A stretch of DNA of 64,000 nucleotides from Amoebophrya sp. A120 (lineage: Eukaryota > Sar > Dinophyceae > Syndiniales > Amoebophryaceae). Positions within the stretch are counted from its first letter, which is position 1, and each line of letters starts with the position of its first letter. The DNA lies in the NCBI GenBank assembly GCA_905178155.1, contig CAJINV010000008.1:4018793-4082792 (forward strand), given 5' to 3'. Made by a program: the position numbers and the translations under genes. This document shows, one piece after another, positions 1 through 12,700 of this stretch. The notes beneath the pieces are model-generated. The model was given only the letters and a program-made list of their open reading frames with translations, searched no databases and had not been told where the DNA came from.

Positions 1-613
1 TGCGTCTTTGCCTTTGATGTTACGCAATCTTCATGACGCCTGAATGACCAAGACAAGTGATACAATCGTAGGGGAATTATTCAGGGAAAGCTCGTTTCGC
101 GTTCTCACGTATTGCTCGTTAATCTGGAATCTCGATCTTTCTTCCTACAGCATGCATTATGTTGACGGCAATTGACGATGACCTTCCTTAGGGGCAAAAA
201 GCACGAACACTAAAAGAAAAGAAAGAAAGGTACAAGCACGCAAGAAACAGTAGCACAACTACAAATCTATCATTCAAGCGGTGGTTTCTGCTCGTGAGCG
301 TGAACATAATTTTGACGTGACGAGAGTAAGTTCGTTGTGTGACACGGAAGCCATAACTAAATACTCTCTGTTAAACAGAGAGGTAGTTCGTACGAAAAAA
401 AATCGTCGAGGCGGGAATGAAAATCGTCGTCCGTTCTCCGTTGTAGATCGCGTTGTTGTAAAAGTCATGACGCGACTCAAATAGAAAAGTGTAATTTTCG
501 ATTTGCCGTAAAGAACTAAAAGTAATAACTTCTTTTTCTTTTGTGCCACTGTTGCGCAATTCTTCCATTGTGTTCGGTGCAACGCTGTTGAGCAGTAGGC
601 GGAAACTGTCAAG
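1..613. other. 5' flank, no gene recognised
   Basis: I see no supported coding exon here. Bases 24-120 are a diverged copy of 2952-3050 (see the repeat entry). The rest is AT-rich with short shadow frames on both strands. It may hold the 5' UTR and promoter of the gene that starts at 614. Confidence 0.5.
24..120 (+). repeat. Dispersed direct repeat, copy 1 (partner 2952-3050)
   Basis: Both copies contain ACGCAATCTTCATGACGCCT followed by a similar run of about 80 bases, ending near CTCGTTTCG and a run ending TTGTTGGAAT or TCGTTAATCT. They face the same way, lie about 2.9 kb apart and differ by several substitutions and small indels. The two copies bracket the gene at 614-1605. Neither has recognisable coding content or terminal inverted repeats. 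Confidence 0.75.
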
Positions 614-1605
614 ATGACGCGTATCAAGTCGAAGTACGGGAAGCGCCTGAGCATCTCTGCGCAGTTGCTGGCTCTGCCGCTAACCTTTCCGGGGGAGGAT
701 CATTTAAGTACTTCTTTTCGATTTTTTCAACATGGAAATGCAAATGGATAAAATTAAAAGTTCTATGCATAATGATGTGTCGCATTTTTCCTTTCGTACA
801 CGCCAACACTGATGTAGGGGGACGGTGATGTAAGCCAAGAAGCCAAAAACGCGCTCGGGGACAAGATATTAATATACAAGCAGGTTGGTGCGTCAATGCG
901 TACGAGAACTTGCGGGGTACGCAGAACATCCCCCCGCCGGACGATGAGTACGACCGTGCGGCGGGCGTTTCGCTGAGCGATGTGGTGCACGCGGACGGCT
1001 CGGTATTGAACTGATTTGCTTACTTTTTTTCGTTATGCGGATGTTGGATGTAGCTCTGCAGGTGCGTATGGTCATACACCCTTATGGACGATTGGTAGTA
1101 AGAGTGGGTGGCCGAGAATCGAATTAGCATAGAAGTTCGCGCCTCCGGTTGGGAGAGCGATGGGCTACCGAGGTACGTCCGGGGGCGTATCTACATCAAT
1201 CAATATCAATCGAAATAGAATAATAACCAAAATAAACGCAACAACAAACAGGCCTCTGTTTTGGAGAAGGAGCTGGTGAAGAAGACGGGGAAGGATAAGA
1301 TGGTTGAACAGGAGGAAGCACAAGCGGGCGGCGTGAGCTCTAGCACTAGCGTGCCGACTGGAGAAATGTTGGAAGCCCGCATCAGACAACTCGCAAAAAA
1401 AACGCCTGCGTTGGATGAAGAAGACGACCTACCTTTCATCGACGCGTTAAAACGACTTGCTGATCAACTCGAAGAAGTGCAAAAGGCGGGAACAAGGAAA
1501 CTGAGCCCGGAAGAACACGATATCATCGTCGCGAGCACAAGAGCCCAGCGAGCGGCCGTGATTTACCGCGGCGACCGCTCCGCGACGGACAATGGTTGGT
1601 ACTAA
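614..1605 (+). CDS. Small three-exon protein of unknown function
   Basis: I do not recognise this gene. A consistent model is exon 1 at 614-707, exon 2 at 884-1002 and exon 3 at 1252-1605, with GT-AG introns and matching phases (1, then 0). It gives about 188 residues. The first exon is basic (MTRIKSKYGKRLSISAQ), the second contains WCVNAYENLRGTQNIPPP, and the third is a charged helical segment (EARIRQLAKKTPALDEEDD, then DALKRLADQLEEVQ) ending DNGWY before TAA. There is no signal peptide or membrane segment. The ATG at 614 is the first in frame, but an upstream exon is possible. The intron boundaries are inferred from GT/AG and frame only. The gene is moderately secure and the exact exons less so. 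Confidence 0.55.
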
Positions 1606-3767
1606 TGGCGCCACTGCCGGTGAGGTGACGCAAGGTCGCTCGAGATTTTTAATCATTTTTTGCAAGAGTAAAGAGCAAAGCTGTGCCAAGCTGATTTACA
1701 AAAAATTAAGTTACGTGAGATTGACTCAGCCAGGAATTTACACCCTAAACCTAATATATTAAATTAATTTTTTTATAAATATATTGCTATTTTCGGACAG
1801 TGCCCGAGCCGAATTCTGAAAGTTTTCCCATCTGTTTAACGAGTGTGATATTTTTTCTGTGCAGAATTTAGAATTGTGAATGCCAACGATGTTAATATTT
1901 AATTATGTATGCGATTTCGCTTTTCATTCTTGAGGAGCTGACTAGGTCTAGAAAAATGGATGTGGTTTAGGTCCTCGTGCAATAGCTTTCATGTCCATGA
2001 TTGTACAACCGAATCGGTTATTCAGCTAGGAGCGCGCACCAGGAGTTCCTGGAATTACAATACATAGAGTGAGATGCATGCAGACAGCGGGCGCAGTACT
2101 ATACAGAGGCTTACTTACTCCGCCAACACTTTCTTCTCGAAATCAAGACCAAAACCAATGTGATCGCTCTTCGTCTTCGTCTTCGAAACTATAATTAAGA
2201 TATCAGACCCTTCTACTCGTGTTTTTAGCAAGCCAGTTCCTATTAATAACTCTTCGCTCGTAGAATTGTTTATCTCCTCCTATTTGGCTCTTCCAAAAAA
2301 CAAAAAGTAGATGCGACGTATGTATAGATTTGGCTATGATCATCTATCATGTTGATGTTAATGAATAAGAAAAATGACTCCATTGTGTTTTGGTTCTAGA
2401 CCAGTGCCATCGCACGCATCAGCCGTAGCTCAGAGCGTTCATTCTTGCTTGTTCTGTGGCTTCTCTCGGGCGTATTAATTCCAAGATTTTGTTTTGGTGT
2501 GGTGGTGGATTGTTGTGCTGCGGTATGTTTTGCTTCTTGATTGGGGGAGGATGTGGCTCTCACAGCTGCTCACTGAAAAAATATATCAAAATTCATATCG
2601 CATATTTGCGGATTCATATGTGGTCATCTTCTTCCACACAGAGCAAAAAGCGTAGCCTCGCGCCAGAGTTAGTTTTAGTCAGTTTCCTCAGTGCTAAGTG
2701 CGTGAGCAGGTCCGTGAGAAATAAAGAGGAAAAGAACAACCAAGACGAACAAGCCGCTGCTCGACTCCCTGGAGTTTGAGCGCGCACTACGAGCTAGCCG
2801 GAGCGATCGCCGCACTATTAACGCCGGCGACCGCCTGTGCTGCAAAAACAAAACAGCACGCAGCCACAAGAACAACATCAAAATAGATTTAAATAGATTC
2901 TACCGAGTAACGCTAATTGTGCAAGACTCTTGTTGGAATGCACCATCTACTTACGCAATCTTCATGACGCCTGAAAAATGAGCAAGACAACCGTGGGGGA
3001 ATTCTTCCGGTGAGGCTCGTTTCGTGTTCTCGCGTTCTGCTTGTTGGAATTGTTCCGCTCAAACCTTGCTTTTTACTCAGGTCCGTGACCTTTTTACTTC
3101 GGAATGCATTCTGCTACGTGTATGAATGTGATGGCGCGTTTTACTAGTAAGCGCTAAAAAATGAGATCTCTGCAGTCTTAGTCTTAGTAGATCAACACTT
3201 AATCAACATAATAAAACTTCTGCAGTTTTTCGATTTCGAAGAAAGACGAAAACCACCACGAAAGGAGGTGTTTAATATTGCTTGACCGTTTTTCTACATT
3301 GCACTTGCACCTGTCACACGAAGATCCTGCGAGTTTGAAGATCCGTGCCCGTTGCTCCGTCTAGGTCTAATCGTGGTTTCGTTAAACTTAAAGAAGGAGA
3401 AGCACGTATACGTCTCTCGTTTTATTTTCAAGTGCGCGGCATGCCTTTCAGTTTCATCCAGTCTACCGTTACACTTTCTTCATCAGTTTCGCTTTTTTCT
3501 GTACTTCGAAAAGCTAAACATCTATCACTGTGTTTAATTTTTGTCTATGACGTTGTACAACATTTACATCATAAGCCCGAATAATCTGCAGCGCATCCAT
3601 GGACCATGACACAGACACGGGTCCGTGTTGTCATGGAGGTTTGATTGTGTGGCCTACTCTTCATTCATCAGATCCATGATAGAAATGTGGCAACCGACTT
3701 CGGGTGCCATCGTTTCTTTTTTGCTGGTAGTTGCGGATGCGCATCGATGATCCTTCAGTAGAAGATA
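1606..3767. other. Intergenic, no gene recognised
   Basis: This stretch is AT-rich with short open frames of low-complexity composition on both strands. None looks like a conserved exon. The only structure noted is the second copy of the dispersed repeat (2952-3050). A short GCCGTAGCTCAGAGCG near 2420 resembles the start of a tRNA but has no matching T-arm. Confidence 0.5.
2952..3050 (+). repeat. Dispersed direct repeat, copy 2 (partner 24-120)
   Basis: This is the same-orientation partner of 24-120. It starts with TTACGCAATCTTCATGACGC and continues through GGGGGAATTCTTCCGGTGAG to the CTCGTTTCGTGTTCTCGCG region. Divergence from copy 1 is about 15-20 percent by eye. Confidence 0.75.
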
Positions 3768-6700
3768 ATGAAGAACACATCCCGAGGGGGGGCTCCTGCC
3801 GTAAATACAACTGCGGATGTTGTTGAGCCAAGTTCGGCATCGGCCGGCGCTGATCCCGGTGAGGACGCGGCAAAAAGCAAGCAGGCAAAGGCGAATCGCA
3901 AAGAGAACAAAGAGACTGCAGGTCTGGCAGCTCCATCCTCGCAAGAACCGCGAGGGCGTAAACCGAAAGCAAAGACGGCCCCGAAGAGAACATCATCTTC
4001 AAGCAGCGCCATTGCGCCAAAAGCGGCTGCGGCCGGCGCAGCTGCAGCAGTTCATGATCCTGTGAGTGTGCCATCAGCTGCTTCGATGAAGACGAGCAAC
4101 AGAAGTCGTGCAGCTAAAAGCAAAAACAATGGCTCGTCAACTAGTACCGGCGCGTCAGCCACGAGCAGCTCGTCCACGGCTAGAAAGAAGAAGGATGGAT
4201 CGCTCCTGGCTGCAAATAATGCCAATCCGTATTCGAAAGGGCAAACGCAGGATGAGGAAAGCAAATCGGCTCCACCTCGCAGGAGAGGTGGTAAAGTTGA
4301 TGCAAATAGCACCTCTGGACAACCCCACCCGTCGTCCTCGTCGCATGGTGGCAAAGCGAAAGTCAAAGCCAACGCCAGCCGCGTCGAGAATCGCAACCCA
4401 TCTTCAACTCCGGCGGAAGTGCCAGAAGTGGTGGAGAGCAGCTCGTCAAATTTCTCGGCTCAACGAGAAGAGGAATTTGAAGCAGCCGAAAATGCTGTTG
4501 TTGACGCCCCCGCTGCCTCGCCCTCGTCCTCGGTGGAAGAGGAAGAGGATGGTCGACCTTCACCCCTTGCCGACGCATCACCTGATGTCCTTGGCGTCCC
4601 ACCAGCGGCTTCTCCACGTCGAGAGCACGAGGAGAATGAAGCCGAAGATGCTCGTGAGCACGAGGACATGGATTCATCTCAAGACCAAGACTACGTCCGA
4701 GATGAGGACTCCTCATCTGACGACGCTAATTCCCTTTCCCTCGATTCCGAAACTTTGTCCTCCTCTTCCGAACCGCAAGAGGAAGTAGATCATGATTCAT
4801 ATATGGACGCTGGCGCTTCGAATAGCGACAGCGAAGAAGAAGATGGAGATACAAAGAACAAGCTCAGTCCCAGTGTGTGGGAGGAGTTCGATCGCCATGG
4901 CCAGGGGAGCACTGTGGAAGAGAATGGGTCGGACGAAGTTGAGCAACTACAAGGGGATATGGACAAAAGCTGCACTGAGCAGGGCCAAGGCCAACAAGCA
5001 AGAAGTTCGGATGGTGGAGCAAAGAAGCGTCGCCCTCGATCATCTCCTGAGGAGCTGCAAACGAGCAGAAGAACCACACGAGAAGAGAAGATGTCGGTGA
5101 CCAGCAGTTCAAGAAATGTTGGCAAAAGTTCTTCCAGTTCTAAGCAGGTGCGGAAAGTAGAGAACAAAGCAGGACGAGCCGGCTCTGGTGGTAGTTCCTC
5201 AAGAAACCACGAGGAAAAAAAGCTGTTGAAACTCAAAAGCAGCACCGCCACCTCTTCCAGTCGTCGCGTTGAGATTCCGCTGCAACTCCCAACCACCACG
5301 ACGGACAAAGATATCCGCACCTTGACGAAAAAAAGCCAGAACAAAACCGGGATCTGCGAGCTCGGCGGAGGAGGTCGCGCGGGCGGCCGTTTCTTGCGAG
5401 GCGTGGATGGGAACACGAAGACGGCGGCCATCAAGCCCTCGTGGCGCGTTTCGCTGAACGTTGTGAAGCGGAGAAACGAGCCCGCGTTTGTGAACTTCGG
5501 CCCGCAGATCCAGAAAGTCACGACCGAACTTCTCTCTCGCACGGACGCGGTGAACACTGTCGGAGGTGGAGGTGGAGGACCCATGCGTAGCGGGTATAAT
5601 TTTTACGGCTCGGCGGGTACAACTAGAAGCGCTCACGGAGCACCAGGGTCCTCAAAGAACGCAAGCAAACTGTTCAACAGCCTATCCTCCCTGGTCGGTG
5701 CTGGAATGAACCGGCAGACCGCGACCCGCAGTGCTGGCGTGTGCGCGCGGTCGATTGTGGAGCGTCTCATGAAGACGGGGCAGTTGACGGATGCGGCGGA
5801 CTCCCGGTCGCTCGTGCGAGAGCGGCACGGAGACAAGGAGAACCTCAGGGACGACCTCTGGCGGCAGGACATGTGGCTGATGCCCGGCGAAGGGGACGAC
5901 TGCTACGAGGCAGGCGACATGATCGACGACGAAGGGGTTGTCGTACCGCACCGACAAGGTGATATCGCTGTAAAGACACGGGTCGAGGAAAACAAGAATC
6001 AAAGCAACGGCAAGCAAAAGGAAAATAGGAGCTTGAAGTTCTCATCCGAGTGTTCTTCCTCCAAGCGGTTCTTGCGCGACAGCGATGCCGAGGCCGAGCG
6101 TACTGAGAAAAAACCAGGGGTGGCTAAGAGAAGAGATGCTGACAGCAGCAAAAAGAATACCAACGGACTTACAGGTACTGCATCCATGGTGGAAGAGGCA
6201 GGAGTAGAGGACCTCAATGACGTCGGAAACAACAGCTGCGATGCTGGTACTGCGACAGCAGCGACTTTAGACGACACTTCTACGACTGCCGTTGCACTAC
6301 AAAAGGATATGCTGCAGATTGATGGAGCGGCCTCCAGCCAGGGGGACACAGCCGGGAGGTCAAGGGCATTGGGGAAAGCAGCATCGATTTCCTCCAGGCA
6401 CAGTCGACGCGGCTATTACATGATGTCGCCAGAAAAATGCGGCAGCAGGTCTATTCGCCCAAGTCAAACTCAAACTCCAGACAGTGCAGAAGAAGCAAAA
6501 AAGTTGAAACATCTAGCTGGTGCAGGGGCTGGAGGACCACCGCCCAGACAAAATCAAAACGAGGCGCAACGACGTGAGTGCGAGTCTATGAACCGCGGTA
6601 CTAGCGCCGCCAGCGCCAGGAGCTCGTCGCTCTTACAAGAAAACTCCGCTAAAAACGAGGTGACGGTACTCCCCCCATACCAGGACCATCTCATTTACGA

Positions 6701-9700
6701 TGACACGTACTGGGAAAATCTGGATTCGCTCATTACGGACCCAAACCAGCTAGCCCAGTTCCAGGACAAACGAGCCCAGTTGCTGAAGCAGTTGAGACGA
6801 AAGCGGGGGCGCGAATTGATGTTGTTGCCACCTTCCAGTGCGGCAGATGAGCGGGTCGTGAACTACAACGTCTGCGAACAAGTAGATCATCACTCCCTCC
6901 GCGTTTTGACCTCACCGGAGCAGGCTAATAACGAAGCTGAGATGGGTCGCAGAGTTCCAAGTCTAAGCGCGAGCTCTTTTCAAACACGACGCTCGGAACG
7001 GGTGCGCGCAAACCAGCACTCGGATGATCATGATGTTCATCATGAATGCAGAAGGGGGGTCGGCGAAGATACCATGTGGATGAAGAACAACACCGATCTG
7101 TCCACAACAAGTGCCAGCGCCGCACAGCAACTACAGGCGCTGCAACAAAAGACATTTTCGACTCTTCTCGAAGAGCAAGATGAAGTACTAGAGAGTCCTC
7201 GCGCACCAGACCGCGACTGCTGTGACCGCGAGGACGACGGCTTGGGCTTCGTGGTATACCGCAAAAAGGGTCCGCTCTCATTCGTTTTTGAAGAAGAGCG
7301 GCTGGGAAAGAACGACCAAAGTTATGGCTACACTTGCGCGGTGGATCACGAGCATGAGCAAAGGGACGAAGCAGCCTGCCGACAGGAAGAAGATCTGTCT
7401 TCGTCACTACCAGCGCAAGAAGATTTTGAAAGCGACCGAAAACAAGAACACGGCGTAACAGCCCGCGCAGAGGACAACAACGTCGAGAGGTCGGCCACCT
7501 CACTACAAGACGTCGATCATCTTCATCGCGGCGAAAAGGAAATGAACGAAGCTGAAATGAACGAGGCCACGGTCGATCATGTTGCCGCTGACGACCACGT
7601 CGAGCAGGACTACAGCAAGCCGTGCGCAACTGTGGAGGAAGTCGAAGTTGTAGATGACTTTCAGGTAGAACAAGAAGAGCAACATGCTGAGGTTTTTATC
7701 GAGTCAATCGCCGACGTGAACAAGCGACGCCTGCATCTTGTCGGCAACCGGCTACAGTCGGTGAAAGCGAAGCTCGACCGAGGGGGGACGAACCTGGAGA
7801 CGCTCGCGAAAACGAAATTAGCTGCGGTGAAAGACAAATTGTCCAAGGATCGAGATGATAGAAGTTGTAAAGGAACCGCAAATGTTGGGGCGGAAGACGT
7901 CGTGAGCAACAACTCGACAACAACACCTGCTCCGTCAAACTGCGCATCGTCACCGTCATCCACTGTTGGCCCGGCAGGTATTAAAAACAAGACGGCAAAC
8001 AGAGGAGCCCCCTCGTCCAAAATGTTGAGCAAGGGCGATGCAGAGAGAACAAATGCAGCCGATTTTCAGGGGTTAACCGCCGAGGTCGATGGCATTGTGG
8101 AGGAGGTCGAAAAGCAGATCAAGACGATTAAGACGCAGCTAAAAGAGTACGAGGAGGAGAATTCCCACCGCGACCGGCTCTGGCAGGACGCTTTGAACCA
8201 CGAGAAACTCATCCTGGCGGAGGAATCCGAAGCGGCCGTGGCCTCGGAAAAAGCGAAGCTGGAGCTCGAGACGAAGGCAAAGGTGAAATTTTGGGAAAAG
8301 CAGTACCAGAAGGAGTGCGAAGACTACTTGCGCCAATTGAAGTTCGATTGTGACAGCTTGTTTCAGAAACGAATGCAGGAATTGGAAGAGGTACAGTGGG
8401 TGTAAAAAATGATTTGCCGTGTTAGTTTTATGCAGTTCTAGTTTCGTTTTTGGTCTTCGATCGTCACCAGCTTGTTCAAATGATCTTTGTTCGTTCTCAT
8501 ACTTTTGCCTCAACACAGAGACCACAGAAAAACAAAAACAGGAATACAAGGGCAAGATTGAGCAGCAGATCGCCGCGACGCACGAGTTGTTGCAGCAGAC
8601 GGCCGCGCTGAAGCAGGCGCGCGATGAGTTGGAGCAAACGAAGGAGCAGTGGAACGTGGACGCGGACCACTTGTATGAAAACATGCAGAAGGAGGTCGCG
8701 GAATACGTGTACCACGACGTGTACCCGAAGGCATACGAGTTGTTTGACAACTATGCGGAGAAAAAGGTCAAGGAAACGCTCGACGACATGGACCAGCTGA
8801 AAAAAAACCACGAATGGATCCGGAAGGACCGCGAAAGACACATCCAGTCGCTGCGGGCGGACCTGCAAAAATTCGCAAGAGGATCATCTAATTCCGGGGA
8901 CGGAGCAGGTGGCAGTTCGTTCAGCCGCCCATCCACTTCTGCTACAACTTGGGGCAAACCGCGGGGACGGTCACGCGTAGGATCTACCTTCTCGCAACAT
9001 CATGCGGACAGGGGGGCCGCGCGGAATGTTAATGTTGAAGCGCGGCCTACCTCTGAAATAGAACAGGGGACGACGAACAACCACGAAGGTATTGTTCTTG
9101 AAAGCGAGGGTGTAGATCAAAGCGCGGCCGGTGCAGAGTTCTTGCAGACGAATCCTTTGGCCATCCAGCTGGAAAAGGACCAAGCTATGCTGGACGAGAT
9201 TGAAATCAACATGCTGAGAATTATGGCCGAAAGGGGCACTACAACTGGGGTTGCCTGGGATGTTCCACCATTCGCCCAAACAAGAGAAGCAGTTCCACAC
9301 CCAAATATGGCTCGACGGCTCTCGGGCGGCTCTTCAGATGAAGCAGTGGTTGATGAACACGACGATGATGATGACCTTAAGGAAGATAACGACCAGCAGC
9401 ACAATAATAATAAAAGGCTCGGACTTCCTCAGCATTCTCAACATCTGCCCCGGAAAGATAGCGACAGGGCAGGAGCCTTAATGTTGGACGCAGCAACTCT
9501 ACTCACGCAGGAGAAGTTGCAAGAGCTGGAGCAAAGACCGCACGACAGTTGTACTAGCGGCGAAGTTTTCTATGATGCTGGTAGAAAGACAAAGAAGAAG
9601 GACAATTTCGGGGCTGCTCTCGAGGAGAAAATCAGTGACATGCAGAAGAAGCACGAAGAAGAGACGAAGAGATTGAAAGCGGCGCTCGACAGTGAAGCGA

Positions 9701-12700
9701 GTGCGCTCCGGACGTTACGCTTGGCACACGAGGAGGTCAAGGACTCAAATCAGCTCTTCCGACGAGTGAACGCCGAGCAGAAACAACTGCTCGATTCGCA
9801 GCGGCAGGAATTGGACAAGCTGAAGTATGAGAATGTGAATGTGCAAGACAAAACCGAGCTGATCCGCAATCTGCAAGAGAAGGAAAGGGAAATCAAAGAG
9901 GAGTTGCTGAGGAGCAAGGAGGAGTGCGATTTCCTGAGCCAGGAGCTCAACGTCGCGGAGAAAAAGATCGAGAACTACTTCGCCAGCGACCTGGCGGGCC
10001 AGGAAGTCACGCTGTACAAGAAGCAAGCGCTGCAGTTGCACACGCTGTTGTACTTAACCAACGTGCTGCACTGGTGCAAAGCCGAGTTGCAAAACGCGCG
10101 GTTCTATGCAGGAAAAGACACCCATCCACGTCCAATTTGTAATGCAAAGCGCGTATCAAGTTCTATGTTTGTCATGCAAAAAATGGACGGGGACGGGGTT
10201 TTTTCTGTGGATAGGTTCTCGTCGGAGAAGTACGTCTTGGAGCAGCGGAATTTCGGCTACGAGTTGGAAAAAACGAACGAAAAGGTCAAGCAGCTGAAGC
10301 TGGATCAGCACGCGTGGCTCCTGGATTTCGAGCAAAACACGAGGAACTGCCGCCGTCGAGGTGATGAGCAGGCCGGGGTGGACCGAGGGCAAGTAGCAGG
10401 TGGGGCCGGCGCGTCGTGGTGCTCTGGTTGTAAATGCGCCCTTTGTTACTGCCTCGAGATCGATTGGGTCGGAATGCAAGGCACTGCTGGCGAATTGCTG
10501 GACCGCGAGCTGTGTGAAGGTCGTGTGGAAGACGACATGAAGATCCTGAAGAACGAGGCAGCACTAGAAGACAACACCAAAGCGTCGAGTCAAACGGCTG
10601 ATCTGAAGCAGCAGGCTCGTACTGCAGTGCGCAAGAACGGCGAGAACAAGGCCGCTGAGAACAATCGTGACAACGAACAAAACGAACTACAACCTCAGAA
10701 GCGAAAAAGAAAAAGTGCGGCAGATGAAATGAAGTCGCAGGAGGGTAGAGTAAAGGACGGCGACATTTCAGCTGCTCGCCGGGATAGGAGCGGCCGAAGG
10801 CCCGGAGCAAAGGAGGGCAGCACGTCGTCGAGGCCGCAAGAAAGGAATTACTATACTAGAGACGTGGAGTCGGCGGGCGGATCTACTGAAACTGCTCGAA
10901 GAGGGACGGTCGGCGAACGAAACGCGCGAACAAACAAGCCACGGCCTTCCGGAGAGCGAAGCAGTAGAGAGAGCATCATGCGTCCTCGCGACAACGCCAA
11001 AGATAAACAAGATCAAGAAAGACATCACTCCAGAACAACGACGAAGCCCGGAGAAAGAACGAGAAGTCGCGAAAAGGAGAATCCAGCTGGCTCCAAAAGT
11101 TGCAAAAACAAGCGCGGACGGAGTAGGGCAAATGCGACAGCAGTGGCAGCGGATGACGATGAGAAAAATCACAGCAAACGCCGAGAACTAGAGCTAGCTG
11201 CTGCAGACCGTAATTCCAGGTACGCACGGGAAATCCAGGACGCCGCGGCTAAATATAAAGCAGCTGGTGGGGCAGCCACGAGCACGACTCAACATGAAGG
11301 CAACCATACTACGCGGAACAAGACCGCGCGAGGTGCCAGCTTCGATGCTGCATCTTCTACTTCCGCCGGTTATCGAGGAGCGGCACATGAAAAAAGCGGT
11401 CGCGGCTCCTCACACGCCCGAGAAAGCGGAGTAGAAACCAGGTCGGGGAACTACACGCGGAACAACGCCTCGTCCCGTGCAGTTCTTGGCCGAAGCCGAT
11501 ACGACATTCCAGAATTGGAGAACGAAGCCGGTATTGACACGCACCGTCGAACTTTCAGAACCGCGGGTGTAGAAGCTGCGAGGTCGCCGAAGCGCCGCAG
11601 GATCGATCATGTTGATAAAAATTCGAGGGACACGGCGACCAGCGCTTCTGCGGTCCTCGTGCAAGAAGCAAAGGGAAGCGGTACAACTGTGCCTTCTTCG
11701 AACACTGTGAGCGCCTCTTCACGTTCATCTCGGGCTGCGAACGTGGTAAGTAAGCACCAAGATCGTGAAGGTCATCTACCACCTGCCGACGATGACGATC
11801 CGCCCCTTTTCCCGACAGAAGCTTCCATCTTTTGCAGTTACCTCAACCTATGCATTGCAAAAGTATCGTAGTACAAGTTGTACTCGTATAAATGCAATAC
11901 AAATAATTTCCTCAGCATGAGAAATCAAATAATTTTTCATGCGGATTTACCTATAGGAAAAAAATGACTGCAGCTACTACGAGTGCGATACTTTTGCACA
12001 GGATACAACCCGGACGCGGGCGATTTTCGAGAGGAAGTCGACCGTAGGATTGAAAAGACAAAGTCTATGGATTGTGATTATGTCTGGGTCTGGGAGATTG
12101 CGAGATTTGTCATGCTAGTCCGGCATGACTGTGAACTCTGTATTGCGTGCCCACAAAAAGGTCCTCCTGTCTGTCATGCAAAAACGCAGTTTATCATTTT
12201 ATCATGCGGAGTATGCAAGCAAGTCTGAACCATGGAAAAACTTGTCATGCTCGGGAGCGCATTCCAGTGTACTCACTAGTCCCTTCCTTGCGTCACAAGT
12301 TTCCAGACCCAGACATGTTTGCAATCCATAAAGTCCCGCGCGGTGCGAAATGTCTATCGCCAGTTGAAGTATAGTGCTGACGAAGGGCTGAACAAGGAGA
12401 AGAGGGAGGAGAGCTGCGACCCTGCTGAAACAGCAACATCAAGAGACCACAAGCACAGAACAAAAGCCGAGGCAATAAAGCAGGGCGAGGAGCTTTTGAA
12501 AAGCGTGAGCTCCATGTTTACCGATGAGCACGTAGCAGGCTGGATGCAGGACACACTCGTGCGGATTGTGAACAACTTGATAGCTTGTAAAGACGACAGG
12601 TCTGCTGGTGCTCGTGCCGTTGTGGGCGGCTCCACTACATCATCAACATCCAGAGCGAAGCTACTTACGTGTAGTTCTCCCGGGTATGAACGGACAACAT

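Noticed and set aside
2400-2460. tRNA-like GCCGTAGCTCAGAGCG, also similar to part of a dinoflagellate spliced leader
   Set aside because: There is no T-arm, anticodon stem or acceptor pairing for a tRNA, and the match to the spliced leader core is only about seven bases.
4790-5584. Long minus-strand frame opposite the giant coiled-coil gene
   Set aside because: It is a shadow of the plus-strand reading frame in GC-rich repetitive codons. The plus frame continues for 1541 codons and its composition matches neighbouring exons.
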